61,209 bases of DNA from contig NZ_FOWC01000027.1 in assembly GCF_900115345.1 (NCBI RefSeq), positions 1 to 61,209 of the forward strand, read 5' to 3'. The notes below the pieces were generated by a model. The model was not told the DNA's origin. It did no database searches and saw only the letters and a program-made list of their open reading frames with translations. The stretch comes from Amycolatopsis rubida (GTDB lineage Bacteria; Actinomycetota; Actinomycetes; Mycobacteriales; Pseudonocardiaceae). The first letter of the stretch is position 1. Each line of letters begins with the position of its first letter. Shown here piece by piece: positions 41,759 through 49,189 of this stretch. Made by a program: the position numbers and the translations under genes.

Positions 41759-41808
41759 ACTTCGAGAATGACGCCTTGATCAACTGCGCGAAACCACCCT
41801 GCGCAATC

Positions 41809-41847
41809 TGTGGACAACTCGGTGTTGTCGCCACGCCTTGTGGATAA
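41809..41847. promoter_or_regulatory. Two DnaA-box-like sequences next to aarF
   Basis: TGTGGACAA at 41809-41817 is the complement of TTGTCCACA, the preferred actinobacterial DnaA box. TGTGGATAA at 41839-41847 is the complement of TTATCCACA. Both are on the same strand, 30 bp apart, in the gap between the AbiEi-like gene and the end of the kinase gene. Confidence 0.4.
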
Positions 41848-41848
41848 C

Positions 41849-43192
41849 TCAGGCGGCGAATCCGGGCTGCCACCGTTCCACGATGCCGCGAGCGGGGATC
41901 TCGGCGTCGAGCTGGCAGAGGATGCCCGTCGAACCCGCGGTGACCCGGTGGATCATCAGGTACTCCGGAGGCAGGTTCAGCGAGCGGCCGACGTGGAAGT
42001 CGTTGCCGCGCGAGTCGCCGACGCGGCCCGCCTGTCGTTGCATCCAGCGGCGCGTGAAGTGGAACGTCGGCTCGGCCAGCGGCTCGGTGAACGGCGCGAG
42101 ATAGGCCAGGACCTCGTCCGCTTCCAGCGGCGAATCTGCTCGCACGAAACGGTTCTCGCGCAGCAGCCGCATCAGCTCGTCGGAATGACCGTCCAAAGCG
42201 AGCCGCGTGATTTCGCCCAGGTGGCGCGGAATTCCGTGCGGCAGCTTCGCGACGCCGCCGAAGTCGATCACGCACAGCCTGCCGTCGCTGGTGAGCATGA
42301 AGTTGCCAGGGTGCGGGTCGGAGTGCAGCAGATGCGCCCGTGCCGGCGACGAGTAGTGGAACTCCGCGAGCAGCCGCCCGGCCAGGTTGCGGGTGGCCGG
42401 GTCGCCGTCCGCGATGATCTTGGCCAGCGGGGTGCCGGTGGCCCACTCGCTGACCACGACCTTCGGCGCGCTGGCCACGACGCGCGGGATCAGGAACTCG
42501 GGGTCGCCTTCGAACGCCTTCGCGAACGCGCGCTGGTTGTCGGCTTCGGCGAGGTAGTCGAGTTCCTCGTCCATCCGCTCGGCCAGTTCCGTGAGCAGCG
42601 GTTTCACGTCGGTGCCCGGGACGAACGCCTGGAACAGCCTGCTGAAGCGCTGCAACTGGCGCAGGTCGCTGCGCAGCGCCTCGTCCGCGCCCGGGTACTG
42701 GACCTTGACCGCGACCTCGCGACCGTCGTGCCAGGTCGCGCGGTGCACCTGGCCGATGCTCGCCGCGGCGGCAGGCTCGTCGTCGAAGTGCGCGAACCGT
42801 CCGACCCACGACCGGCCCAGCTGCTCGGCGAGCACGCGGTGGGTCTGCCTGGCTGGCATCGGCGGAGCGGCTGACTGCAGCTTCGTGAGCGCTTCCCGGT
42901 ACGGCTGCGCCATGTCGTCCGGCACCGCGGCCTCGAAGACGCTCAGCGCCTGCCCGAACTTCATCGCGCCGCCCTTGAGCGTGCCCAGCACCTCGAACAG
43001 CTGCTCAGCGGCCTTGGCCGAGAGCGTCGCGCTCACCTGCTCAGCGCTCTGCCCGGCCAGCCGCTTGCCCCAGCCGCCCACCGCTCGTCCGGCGATGCCG
43101 AGCGGAAGGCTCGCCAGCTTCGCGGTGCGGGCAGCGCCGCGGCGCGGCATGGCGGAATCGCGGTCTCCGGTGCGGTCGCGAAAGTCGGTCAC
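41849..43192 (-). CDS. AarF/UbiB (ABC1) atypical kinase family protein
   Basis: A 447-residue ABC1-family protein. The KxGQ motif is in LKGGAMKFGQALSVFE. The family's Ala-rich nucleotide loop follows (AAAASIGQVHRATW), then the lysine motif EVAVKVQYPG and the catalytic/metal block HSDPHPGNFML with VIDFGGVAKL. ABC1 proteins have ATPase or kinase activity and support lipid or quinone metabolism; the mycobacterial member lies near whiB7. The GTG at 43192 was chosen for N-terminus length. It is downstream of the E1-like gene on the same strand. Confidence 0.9.
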   Translation of the reverse strand: MTDFRDRTGDRDSAMPRRGAARTAKLASLPLGIAGRAVGGWGKRLAGQSAEQVSATLSAKAAEQLFEVLGTLKGGAMKFGQALSVFEAAVPDDMAQPYREALTKLQSAAPPMPARQTHRVLAEQLGRSWVGRFAHFDDEPAAAASIGQVHRATWHDGREVAVKVQYPGADEALRSDLRQLQRFSRLFQAFVPGTDVKPLLTELAERMDEELDYLAEADNQRAFAKAFEGDPEFLIPRVVASAPKVVVSEWATGTPLAKIIADGDPATRNLAGRLLAEFHYSSPARAHLLHSDPHPGNFMLTSDGRLCVIDFGGVAKLPHGIPRHLGEITRLALDGHSDELMRLLRENRFVRADSPLEADEVLAYLAPFTEPLAEPTFHFTRRWMQRQAGRVGDSRGNDFHVGRSLNLPPEYLMIHRVTAGSTGILCQLDAEIPARGIVERWQPGFAA

Positions 43193-43253
43193 TCTGCGAT
43201 TCTGCCTTGGCGAGCACGACGCTCGCAGCCCGCAGACGCCACCCAGGTGTGGC

Positions 43254-44339
43254 CTACGTCTCTTGCAGCACCTCCTCGGAAGCCGCCTCCGCCGCTTCGG
43301 GAGCGTCTTCGACGGGAACGGGCGCTCCGCAGCCGCAGTCTGGGTGCGGCTCCCAGATCCGGCGGTGGAGGTTTCCGTCGAAGCTGTCGATCTCAAGCGT
43401 GGCGTTCCAGGCCGGCGGCCGGGTTTCGCTCGGCGAGAGCAGTCGCATCGCCTGCGCGACGGCGAGCGAGGCGCACGCGTGCACGGCACCGAGATCAGCC
43501 CTGGGTATCCGGCCTACCAGCTGCGTCGCGATCCTCGGCCACGACAGATCCGCATCCGTCCGATGCAGGTCACAGCAGCGGAGGCAGGCACTGCGGCCAG
43601 GCACTACGAGCGGTCCGACGATGCCCGTGCCCTCGCAAACCCGGACTGGCAGGTGCGTGGTGGCCGAGTCGACCAGTTCGGCCACCTCCTCCGGCGGCGG
43701 GACGAGGGTGTCGGTGAGCAGCACGAGATCGGGGAGGCGGCGCTGGTTGCGGGCGGTGGTGACGTCGGGCGCGACCCGGGCGACGACGTTCCGGATCGCG
43801 CGTTGCCGGGGTTGGCCCAGCTCAGCGGGCGTGAACCCGGAACCGAGATCGGCTTCGGTGACCGTGCCGGACGCACGGATGTCGAGATGCCCGACTCCGG
43901 ACGTCGCGAGCAGCGCGGTGACTGCCACGGCGATCCGTCCGCTGCCGTGGACCGCGATGAGGCTCTGCCAGCGACGATCCGTGAGCGCCGGCTGATAGTG
44001 CCGGGCACGCAGCGACCACACGCCGGTCTCGACCCGTTTCACGTTCTTCTTCGCCGCTTCGGTGACCAGACCGAGCGCGGTCAGCTGTTTCAGCAGCAGA
44101 TGGAACTGGTCCCGGTGTTCGCCTACAGCGAGCAGGACGTCCTCGAGCAGACGCCGTCCGTCGAGCCTGCGGACGCTGTCGACGATCGCCGGGGGCAGGC
44201 CGTTGGCGATGATGCCGTAGCGGCGGTCGAGGCCGAACTGGATCTCGTTGTCGTCGCGTTCGAGCACGTGGATGCCCGGAAGCAACGTCGGATACGCCGG
44301 AAGGAGCACGTCCGGCGGCGGAACACTGGACAGGGTCAT
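43254..44339 (-). CDS. E1/ThiF-like protein related to TOMM cyclodehydratases
   Basis: A 361-residue protein. A leader-binding-like N-terminal domain (LPGIHVLERDDNEIQFGLDR) precedes an E1-like core with the nucleotide-type loop VHGSGRIAVAV (130-140). Zinc is probably held by Cys252, Cys255, Cys335 and Cys337 (CLRC and CGC). Such proteins activate carboxylates or bind peptide leaders in azole/azoline peptide pathways. No precursor peptide, dehydrogenase or YcaO gene is nearby, and the gene is part of a conserved actinobacterial block, so a housekeeping role is likelier. The start is the ATG at 44339. Confidence 0.75.
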   Translation of the reverse strand: MTLSSVPPPDVLLPAYPTLLPGIHVLERDDNEIQFGLDRRYGIIANGLPPAIVDSVRRLDGRRLLEDVLLAVGEHRDQFHLLLKQLTALGLVTEAAKKNVKRVETGVWSLRARHYQPALTDRRWQSLIAVHGSGRIAVAVTALLATSGVGHLDIRASGTVTEADLGSGFTPAELGQPRQRAIRNVVARVAPDVTTARNQRRLPDLVLLTDTLVPPPEEVAELVDSATTHLPVRVCEGTGIVGPLVVPGRSACLRCCDLHRTDADLSWPRIATQLVGRIPRADLGAVHACASLAVAQAMRLLSPSETRPPAWNATLEIDSFDGNLHRRIWEPHPDCGCGAPVPVEDAPEAAEAASEEVLQET

Positions 44340-44388
44340 GCGGTCAGCTTGGCAGCTCCGGAACGCCACTCGTGGGTGAGAAGCTGAG

Positions 44389-44418
44389 TTGTCCACAGGG
44401 AAATCTAGTTGTGGACAA
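44389..44418. promoter_or_regulatory. Inverted pair of DnaA-box-like sequences
   Basis: TTGTCCACA (44389-44397) and TGTGGACAA (44410-44418) are perfect inverted copies 12 bp apart. They lie in the divergent promoter region between the E1-like gene and the YgjP-like metallopeptidase gene. They may be DnaA sites or simply a dyad for an unknown regulator. Confidence 0.45.
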
Positions 44419-44477
44419 GTCAGGGCTGTGACCTTTCGGCGCTCCAAGTTGTCGGTGCTGAGCCTTACCGTTGTCGA

Positions 44478-45065
44478 GTGGTCGAAGCACGGATGCCCTC
44501 ACTGAGAGGCAGGGGCGAGAAGGCCCCGTCGGACACTTCTCAACACAAGGTCGAGGTGCGGCGCAGCCAGCGCAGGCACCGGACGGTCACCGCGTACTGG
44601 AATGACGACACCCTGGTCGTCCTCATCCCGGCACGGATGACGCGTGAGGAAGAGAAACACTGGGTCGCGGAGATGGAGCGCAGGCTGCTGCGCTCGGGAG
44701 GACGGAAGGCGGCACCGCCCAGGGCGTCGGATGCGGCGCTGCTGGCGCGCTGCGCGGTGCTCGGGGCCAAGTACCTGGACGGGAAGGCGTTGCCGGCCAG
44801 CGTCCGGTGGGTGCCGCCGATGCGCACCAGGTGGGCGTCGTGCACGCCGGTGGACGCCACCATCCGGGTCAGCAACCGGCTCCAGCGGGTGCCGCAATGG
44901 GTGCTGGACTACGTGCTGGTCCACGAGCTGGCGCACCTGCGAGAGCCGGGGCATGACCCGGCGTTCTGGGCGCTGGTCAACCGGTATCCGAGGACGGAAC
45001 GGGCGATCGGGTACCTGGAGGGGCTTTCGGCGGCGGCTGGGTGGGGGATTTCGGAGGAGGACTGA
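44478..45065 (+). CDS. YgjP/SprT-like M48-type metallopeptidase
   Basis: A 195-residue protein of the YgjP (DUF45) group. The zinc site is HELAHLREPGHDPAFW, with the HExxH pair and a later histidine. The upstream RTRWASCTPVDATIRVSNRL and YVLVHELAHL blocks are conserved in the family. It is related to SprT/WLM proteases; substrates are unknown. The GTG at 44478 or the ATG at 44493 are both possible, with no strong ribosome-binding site. It diverges from the E1-like gene. Confidence 0.85.
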   Translation: MVEARMPSLRGRGEKAPSDTSQHKVEVRRSQRRHRTVTAYWNDDTLVVLIPARMTREEEKHWVAEMERRLLRSGGRKAAPPRASDAALLARCAVLGAKYLDGKALPASVRWVPPMRTRWASCTPVDATIRVSNRLQRVPQWVLDYVLVHELAHLREPGHDPAFWALVNRYPRTERAIGYLEGLSAAAGWGISEED

Positions 45066-45751
45066 GTCGGTGGCCGGGCGCGGCTGGGCCTTGGCGGGCG
45101 GTGGGCGGCTGGGCTGCGGCTGATGCGGCTGAGGAGAGAAATGAGGAGGGCTGGCGGCGTGCACGGCTGGCCGGGCGTGACTGGCTAAGGGAGGTCGGGA
45201 GGGTCGACGCGGGGCCGGAGGTTCTTGGCCGAGGGCATCGGCCGGATGGGCTTGGCAGCTAGGTGCGGCGGGGTGGGGGCGGCTGCGTGAGTGGTTCGCC
45301 GCAGCTGAGGTTGGCGTGCTTGACGGTGCGGCAGAACGCGTGACCAGACGGGGCGGCGGAACTCGTGGTGCGATGGCGCGGCGGAACTCGTGGTGCGATG
45401 GCGCGGCGGAGCTCGTGGCGCGATGGCGTGGCGGCGCGGCGGAATCGGTGGCGCGTTGGTGTGGTGGAACCGGCGGAACCGGTGGCGTGGCGGATCGGTA
45501 GCGCGATGGCGTGGCGGAACCGGCGGAACCGGTGGCGTGGCGGAACCGGCGGAACCGGTGGCGCGGCGGTGCGGCGGAACCGGTGGCGTGGCGGAGTCCT
45601 TGACTGGGCGGCGCGGCGGCATCTGCGAAGAGAGGCGGAGGTCGTGGCCAGAGCGGAGCACCGGCGGTACAAAAGCCGCGCGGACCGCCTCAACCAAGTG
45701 AGACGGTCCGCGCTGGACGGCAGTGCAGCCAGGTAAAGTGGCCAGGAAGCC
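45066..45751. other. Intergenic stretch dominated by a GC-rich minisatellite
   Basis: Nearly 700 bases between two convergent conserved genes. Long open frames exist on both strands only because the repeat lacks stop codons. Their products are Pro/Arg/His or Gly/Thr/Glu tracts without a fold. Besides the repeat listed separately, I see no gene or RNA. Confidence 0.6.
45354..45598. repeat. 25-26 bp tandem repeat (minisatellite)
   Basis: Two identical 25-bp units beginning CGGCGGAACTCGTGGTGCGA (45354, 45379) are followed by a variant at 45404. A derived 26-bp unit beginning TGGCGGAACCGGCGGAACCG occurs at 45512 and 45538, with intermediate forms between. The unit is built from CGGCGGAACC blocks, suggesting slippage of a shorter ancestral motif. 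Confidence 0.85.
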
Positions 45752-47176
45752 TCAGGAAGGCGAGTTCCCCTCGTCCTTCTTCCCCTCGTCCTTCGGAGTC
45801 TCGCCACCCTTGTCGGCGGCGTCGGCGTCGGAACCGGAGTCCTTGGCCTCGCCGGCCTCGCGGGCCTCCCGCTCAGCCTTCTCCGTGCGCTCCAGCTCCG
45901 CGATCGGGTCCAGATCAGCCGCGAGAGCTGCCGGTTCGGACATCCGGTCGGCGAAGTCCAGGGGCTCGTCCAGATCGTCGGCGGTCGGCATGAGGTCGGG
46001 GTGGGACCAGAGACCGTCGCGTTTTTCGAGGCCGTGGCGGTCTCCGACGAGCTTCCACAGGGACGACGCGGCGCGCATCCGGCGCGGGCGCAGCTCAAGG
46101 CCCACCAGGGTCGCGAAGGTCTGCTCGGCGGGGCCGCCGGTCGCGCGGCGGCGGCGCAGCGTTTCGCGCAGGGCCTCGGCTCCGGGAAGACGGTCGCCGA
46201 TGGCCTCGGCCACCACTACGTCCACCCAGCCTTCCACCAGGGCCAGCAGGGTTTCCAGGCGCTTCAGAGCCGCCTGCTGCTCCGGCGTGGTTTGCGGTTC
46301 CAGCAGACCGGAGGACATCGCTTCCTCGATGCTCGCCGGGTTCGCCGGGTCGATGCTTCCGGCCAGTGACTCGAGCGCGGAGGTGTCGACGGTGATCCCG
46401 CGGGCGAACTCCTCGACCGTCGCCAGCAGGCGCTGCCGCAGCCACGGGACGTGCGCGAACAGCCGCTGGTGCGCGGCCTCGCGCGCGGCCAGGAACACCA
46501 GCACCTCGCTGGCGGGCAGCTCCAGGCCCTCAGTGAACTTCTCGATGTTCGCCGGGAGCAACGCCGACGTGGTGGCCTCGCCGAGCGGCAGGCCGACCTC
46601 GGTCGAGGTGAGCACTTCCTGCGCGAGCTGCGCCAGGGCGTTGCCGAGCTGGGAGCCGAACGCCATCCCGCCCATCTGCCCCATCATCGACAGCAGCGGG
46701 CCCGCCGCCTGCTTGGCCTCCTCGGGCAGCGCCTGCATCCACGCGCCGGACACCTGCTGCGCCACCGGATCGCACAGCCGCTGCCAGGTCGGCAGCGTCT
46801 TCTCGACCCAGGTCCGCGCCGACCACGACACCGTGGACGTCGCGCCCGCGGGGAGGATCGTCGCCGCGTCGAGCCACAGTTCCGCCAGGTGCGCGGCGTC
46901 GCGCACGGCAGTGGCGGAGTCGCCGCCCTCGGCCGCGAAGCCGATCTTGGCGTCGTCCCGCCCGCTCAGGTTCTGGAGTGCGATCTGCTTCGCCAGGTCG
47001 TAGTTGACCGGCCCGCTCGACGAGCCCGCCTGGCTCAGCATCTGGCCCAGCTGGCTCAGCATCTGCCCGAGCTGGTTGAACGCCTCGGCTCCGCCGGGCT
47101 GGCCCGGGTTCGAGGGGTCGTTGTCGCCTCGCTTGTCGGGATCGGGCGGTCCGAAGCCGAACGGGGGATTGCTCAT
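45752..47176 (-). CDS. DUF2342 zinc-dependent metalloprotease-like protein
   Basis: A 474-residue protein of DUF2342, annotated in actinobacteria as a zinc metalloprotease or coenzyme F420 biosynthesis-associated protein. The Gly/Pro/Asp-rich start (SNPPFGFGPPDPDKRGDNDP) is followed by a Gln/Leu-rich helix. The core block is VLVFLAAREAAHQRLFAHVP, where a histidine pair may bind metal, and then LVEGWVDVVVAEAIGDRLPG. The acidic, lysine-rich C-terminal tail is disordered. The ATG is at 47176. It diverges from the PDZ protease gene, as in M. tuberculosis (recalled synteny). Confidence 0.85.
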   Translation of the reverse strand: MSNPPFGFGPPDPDKRGDNDPSNPGQPGGAEAFNQLGQMLSQLGQMLSQAGSSSGPVNYDLAKQIALQNLSGRDDAKIGFAAEGGDSATAVRDAAHLAELWLDAATILPAGATSTVSWSARTWVEKTLPTWQRLCDPVAQQVSGAWMQALPEEAKQAAGPLLSMMGQMGGMAFGSQLGNALAQLAQEVLTSTEVGLPLGEATTSALLPANIEKFTEGLELPASEVLVFLAAREAAHQRLFAHVPWLRQRLLATVEEFARGITVDTSALESLAGSIDPANPASIEEAMSSGLLEPQTTPEQQAALKRLETLLALVEGWVDVVVAEAIGDRLPGAEALRETLRRRRATGGPAEQTFATLVGLELRPRRMRAASSLWKLVGDRHGLEKRDGLWSHPDLMPTADDLDEPLDFADRMSEPAALAADLDPIAELERTEKAEREAREAGEAKDSGSDADAADKGGETPKDEGKKDEGNSPS

Positions 47177-47265
47177 AGCTCCACCGTACGCGGGTACGAC
47201 CCGGCTCAGCGCGTCAACCGTGGCCTTCACCGGGAAGCGAACACAGTCACCGTACGCTGTCGCTC

Positions 47266-48387
47266 GTGACAAAACCGGACGAGGACACCGCGAACCAGTC
47301 CCGCCGCGCCGAGCCGTCGCGCGCGCCGGGCCGCAGCGACCGGCGGATGACCCGCCGCGGATGGACGATGCTGGTCAGCGGCGTGCTGTTCCTGGTGTTC
47401 GTCGTGGCCGGGTTCCTGGTCCAGGTGCCGTATGTCGCGATCAGCCCCGGGCCCACCTACGACACCCTCGGCCGCGACGTCGCGGGCAACCCGGTGATCC
47501 AGGTCAAGGGGCAGCAGACCTACGACACCAGCGGCGAACTGCGGATGACCACCGTTTCGCTCAACGACGGCATCAACCTCTTCACCGCGCTCGGGCTCTG
47601 GGCCAGCGGCCGCTACGCGCTCGCGCCGCGCGAGGAGTACTACAAGCCCGGCGAGACGAACGAGCAGGTCAAGCAGGAGAACATCCAGCAGCTGCAGAAC
47701 TCCCAAAGCAATGCCCAGGTCGCCGCGCTGCGCCACCTCGGCTACCCGGTGCAGGTCGTCGCGAAGCAGATCGTGTCCGGCAGCCCGGCCGACCACATCC
47801 TCGCCCCCGGCGACAAGCTCGTCGCGGTCAACGGCAAGCAGGTGCGCGAGGCGGGCGAGGTCGCCGCCTCGATCGTCAACACCAAGCCGGGCGACACCGT
47901 CCAGGTCACCTTCCAGCACCTCGGCCAGCCGGAACGCACCGTGCCGGTCACGCTCGCCCAGCGCGACGACCGCACCCAGGGCTTCCTCGGCCTGACTGCC
48001 GTCGACCGCGCGGTCGCGCCCTTCTCCGTCGACATCTCGCTGCAGGACGTCGGCGGTCCGTCGGCGGGGCTGATGTTCACCCTCGCGATCATCGACCGGC
48101 TCACTCCGCCCGGGAAACCGGGCAGCGACCTCGCGGGCGGAAGGCACATCGCGGGCACCGGCGAGATCAGCGAGACCGGCCAGGTCGGCCCGATCGGCGG
48201 GATCTCGTTCAAGGTCGTCGGCGCGAAGGAAGCGGGCGCGACCGACTTCCTCGTCCCCGAGCACAACTGCGCCGAAGCCGCTTCGGCCGCGCCGGAAGGG
48301 CTCAACCTGATCAAGGTGTCCACGCTGGACGACGCGCTCAAGCAGCTGGACAACCTGAAGGCCGGTCGCCCGACCGCGCACTGCTGA
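47266..48387 (+). CDS. Membrane-anchored PDZ domain Lon-type (S16) protease
   Basis: A 373-residue YlbL-type protein. One transmembrane helix lies at about 33-53, a PDZ domain at about 155-230 (GSPADHILAPGDKLVAVNGK), and a C-terminal S16 domain follows. The catalytic dyad is Ser266 (GGPSAGLM) and Lys316 (GGISFKVVGA). It probably cleaves membrane or secreted proteins at the outer face of the membrane. The GTG at 47266 was chosen. A perfect 18-bp hairpin follows the gene. Confidence 0.9.
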   Translation: MTKPDEDTANQSRRAEPSRAPGRSDRRMTRRGWTMLVSGVLFLVFVVAGFLVQVPYVAISPGPTYDTLGRDVAGNPVIQVKGQQTYDTSGELRMTTVSLNDGINLFTALGLWASGRYALAPREEYYKPGETNEQVKQENIQQLQNSQSNAQVAALRHLGYPVQVVAKQIVSGSPADHILAPGDKLVAVNGKQVREAGEVAASIVNTKPGDTVQVTFQHLGQPERTVPVTLAQRDDRTQGFLGLTAVDRAVAPFSVDISLQDVGGPSAGLMFTLAIIDRLTPPGKPGSDLAGGRHIAGTGEISETGQVGPIGGISFKVVGAKEAGATDFLVPEHNCAEAASAAPEGLNLIKVSTLDDALKQLDNLKAGRPTAHC

Positions 48388-48401
48388 CCAGCGGCCGAGA
48401 A

Positions 48402-48460
48402 AAGTCCGTGATGGGCCCCGGGAGAGAATCAGATTTCCTCAAGGGGCCCATCACGGACTT
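48402..48460. terminator. Perfect 18-bp inverted repeat between convergent genes
   Basis: AAGTCCGTGATGGGCCCC (48402-48419) pairs with 48443-48460 across a 23-base loop. It closes the PDZ protease gene and faces the PPA1309 gene. The wording looks like a mobile or dispersed palindrome rather than a plain terminator. Confidence 0.7.
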
Positions 48461-48485
48461 AACGGAACAGGGCGCAGCCGGTGGA

Positions 48486-49049
48486 TCAGGGCTGCAGGGT
48501 CGTCTTCAGCGCTTCGACCAGGTTCGGCGCGAGGTCCGGGCTTTCCACCAGTTCGTCGACCGCGTTCTCGTCCTCGTCGCCCGGCTGGACGCCGCGCAGC
48601 CGCATCACGCAAGCCGCGTCGCCTTCGCGCAGGACGGCGGCCACCAGACGGGCCTCGGTGCGGCGCGGGTGGTCCGCGGCGGCACGACGGAGGCTTTCGG
48701 CGTCCGCCTCGGCGATTCCTTCGAGTTCCGCCTCCACGTCCGGAGGCAGCACGATGATCTCCTGCGCCAGCGCGCAGCCGACCACGATGTCCGGCCACGC
48801 GATCCGGCCGAGCGATTCGGCGAGGTCGCCGTCCGGCAGCGCCTCCTGGGCCACCGGCGTCAGCGGGTTCGCCCGGTCGAGCTGACCGGCCAGTTCGGGC
48901 TGTTCGTCCAGCAGCGCAGCGGTCGGCACCAGCGCGAACAGCTGCGGCGGCTGGTTCCAGCCCGCGGCCGCGACGAACTCTTCGACTTCCCGGGCCAGCC
49001 CGGCGACAGGGTGGGCGGCAGACGGCTCACTCGGTGGCATGGCGACCAT
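48486..49049 (-). CDS. PPA1309 family protein
   Basis: A 187-residue acidic, soluble protein of a conserved actinobacterial family without known function. Typical blocks are HPVAGLAREVEEFVAAAGWN and RIAWPDIVVGCALAQEIIVL. No signal peptide, membrane helix or catalytic motif is visible. The ATG at 49049 is used; one at 49040 is also in frame. It diverges from the UPF0182 gene. Confidence 0.8.
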   Translation of the reverse strand: MVAMPPSEPSAAHPVAGLAREVEEFVAAAGWNQPPQLFALVPTAALLDEQPELAGQLDRANPLTPVAQEALPDGDLAESLGRIAWPDIVVGCALAQEIIVLPPDVEAELEGIAEADAESLRRAAADHPRRTEARLVAAVLREGDAACVMRLRGVQPGDEDENAVDELVESPDLAPNLVEALKTTLQP

Positions 49050-49189
49050 CGTGTCAGGCGTCCCCGCGACGCGCCGCGCGTGCCCGGTTTGGGCGGTCCC
49101 GGGAACTCGCGGCACCATCCGTAGAGTTAGAGGTCACGGGGGACACCGCTGTCCCCGGAGAACGTGTTCACGAAGACAGGAGCATTGCC

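Noticed and set aside
41809..44418. Chromosome replication origin
   Set aside because: Only four DnaA-like boxes spread over 2.6 kb, with no dnaA, dnaN or AT-rich unwinding region.
43254..45065. A full azole/azoline peptide (TOMM) gene cluster
   Set aside because: Only the E1-like protein is present; no YcaO, dehydrogenase or precursor peptide was seen nearby.
45185..46098. Pro/Arg/His-rich proteins over the minisatellite
   Set aside because: The open frames result from a stop-free repeat and overlap the conserved DUF2342 gene in part.
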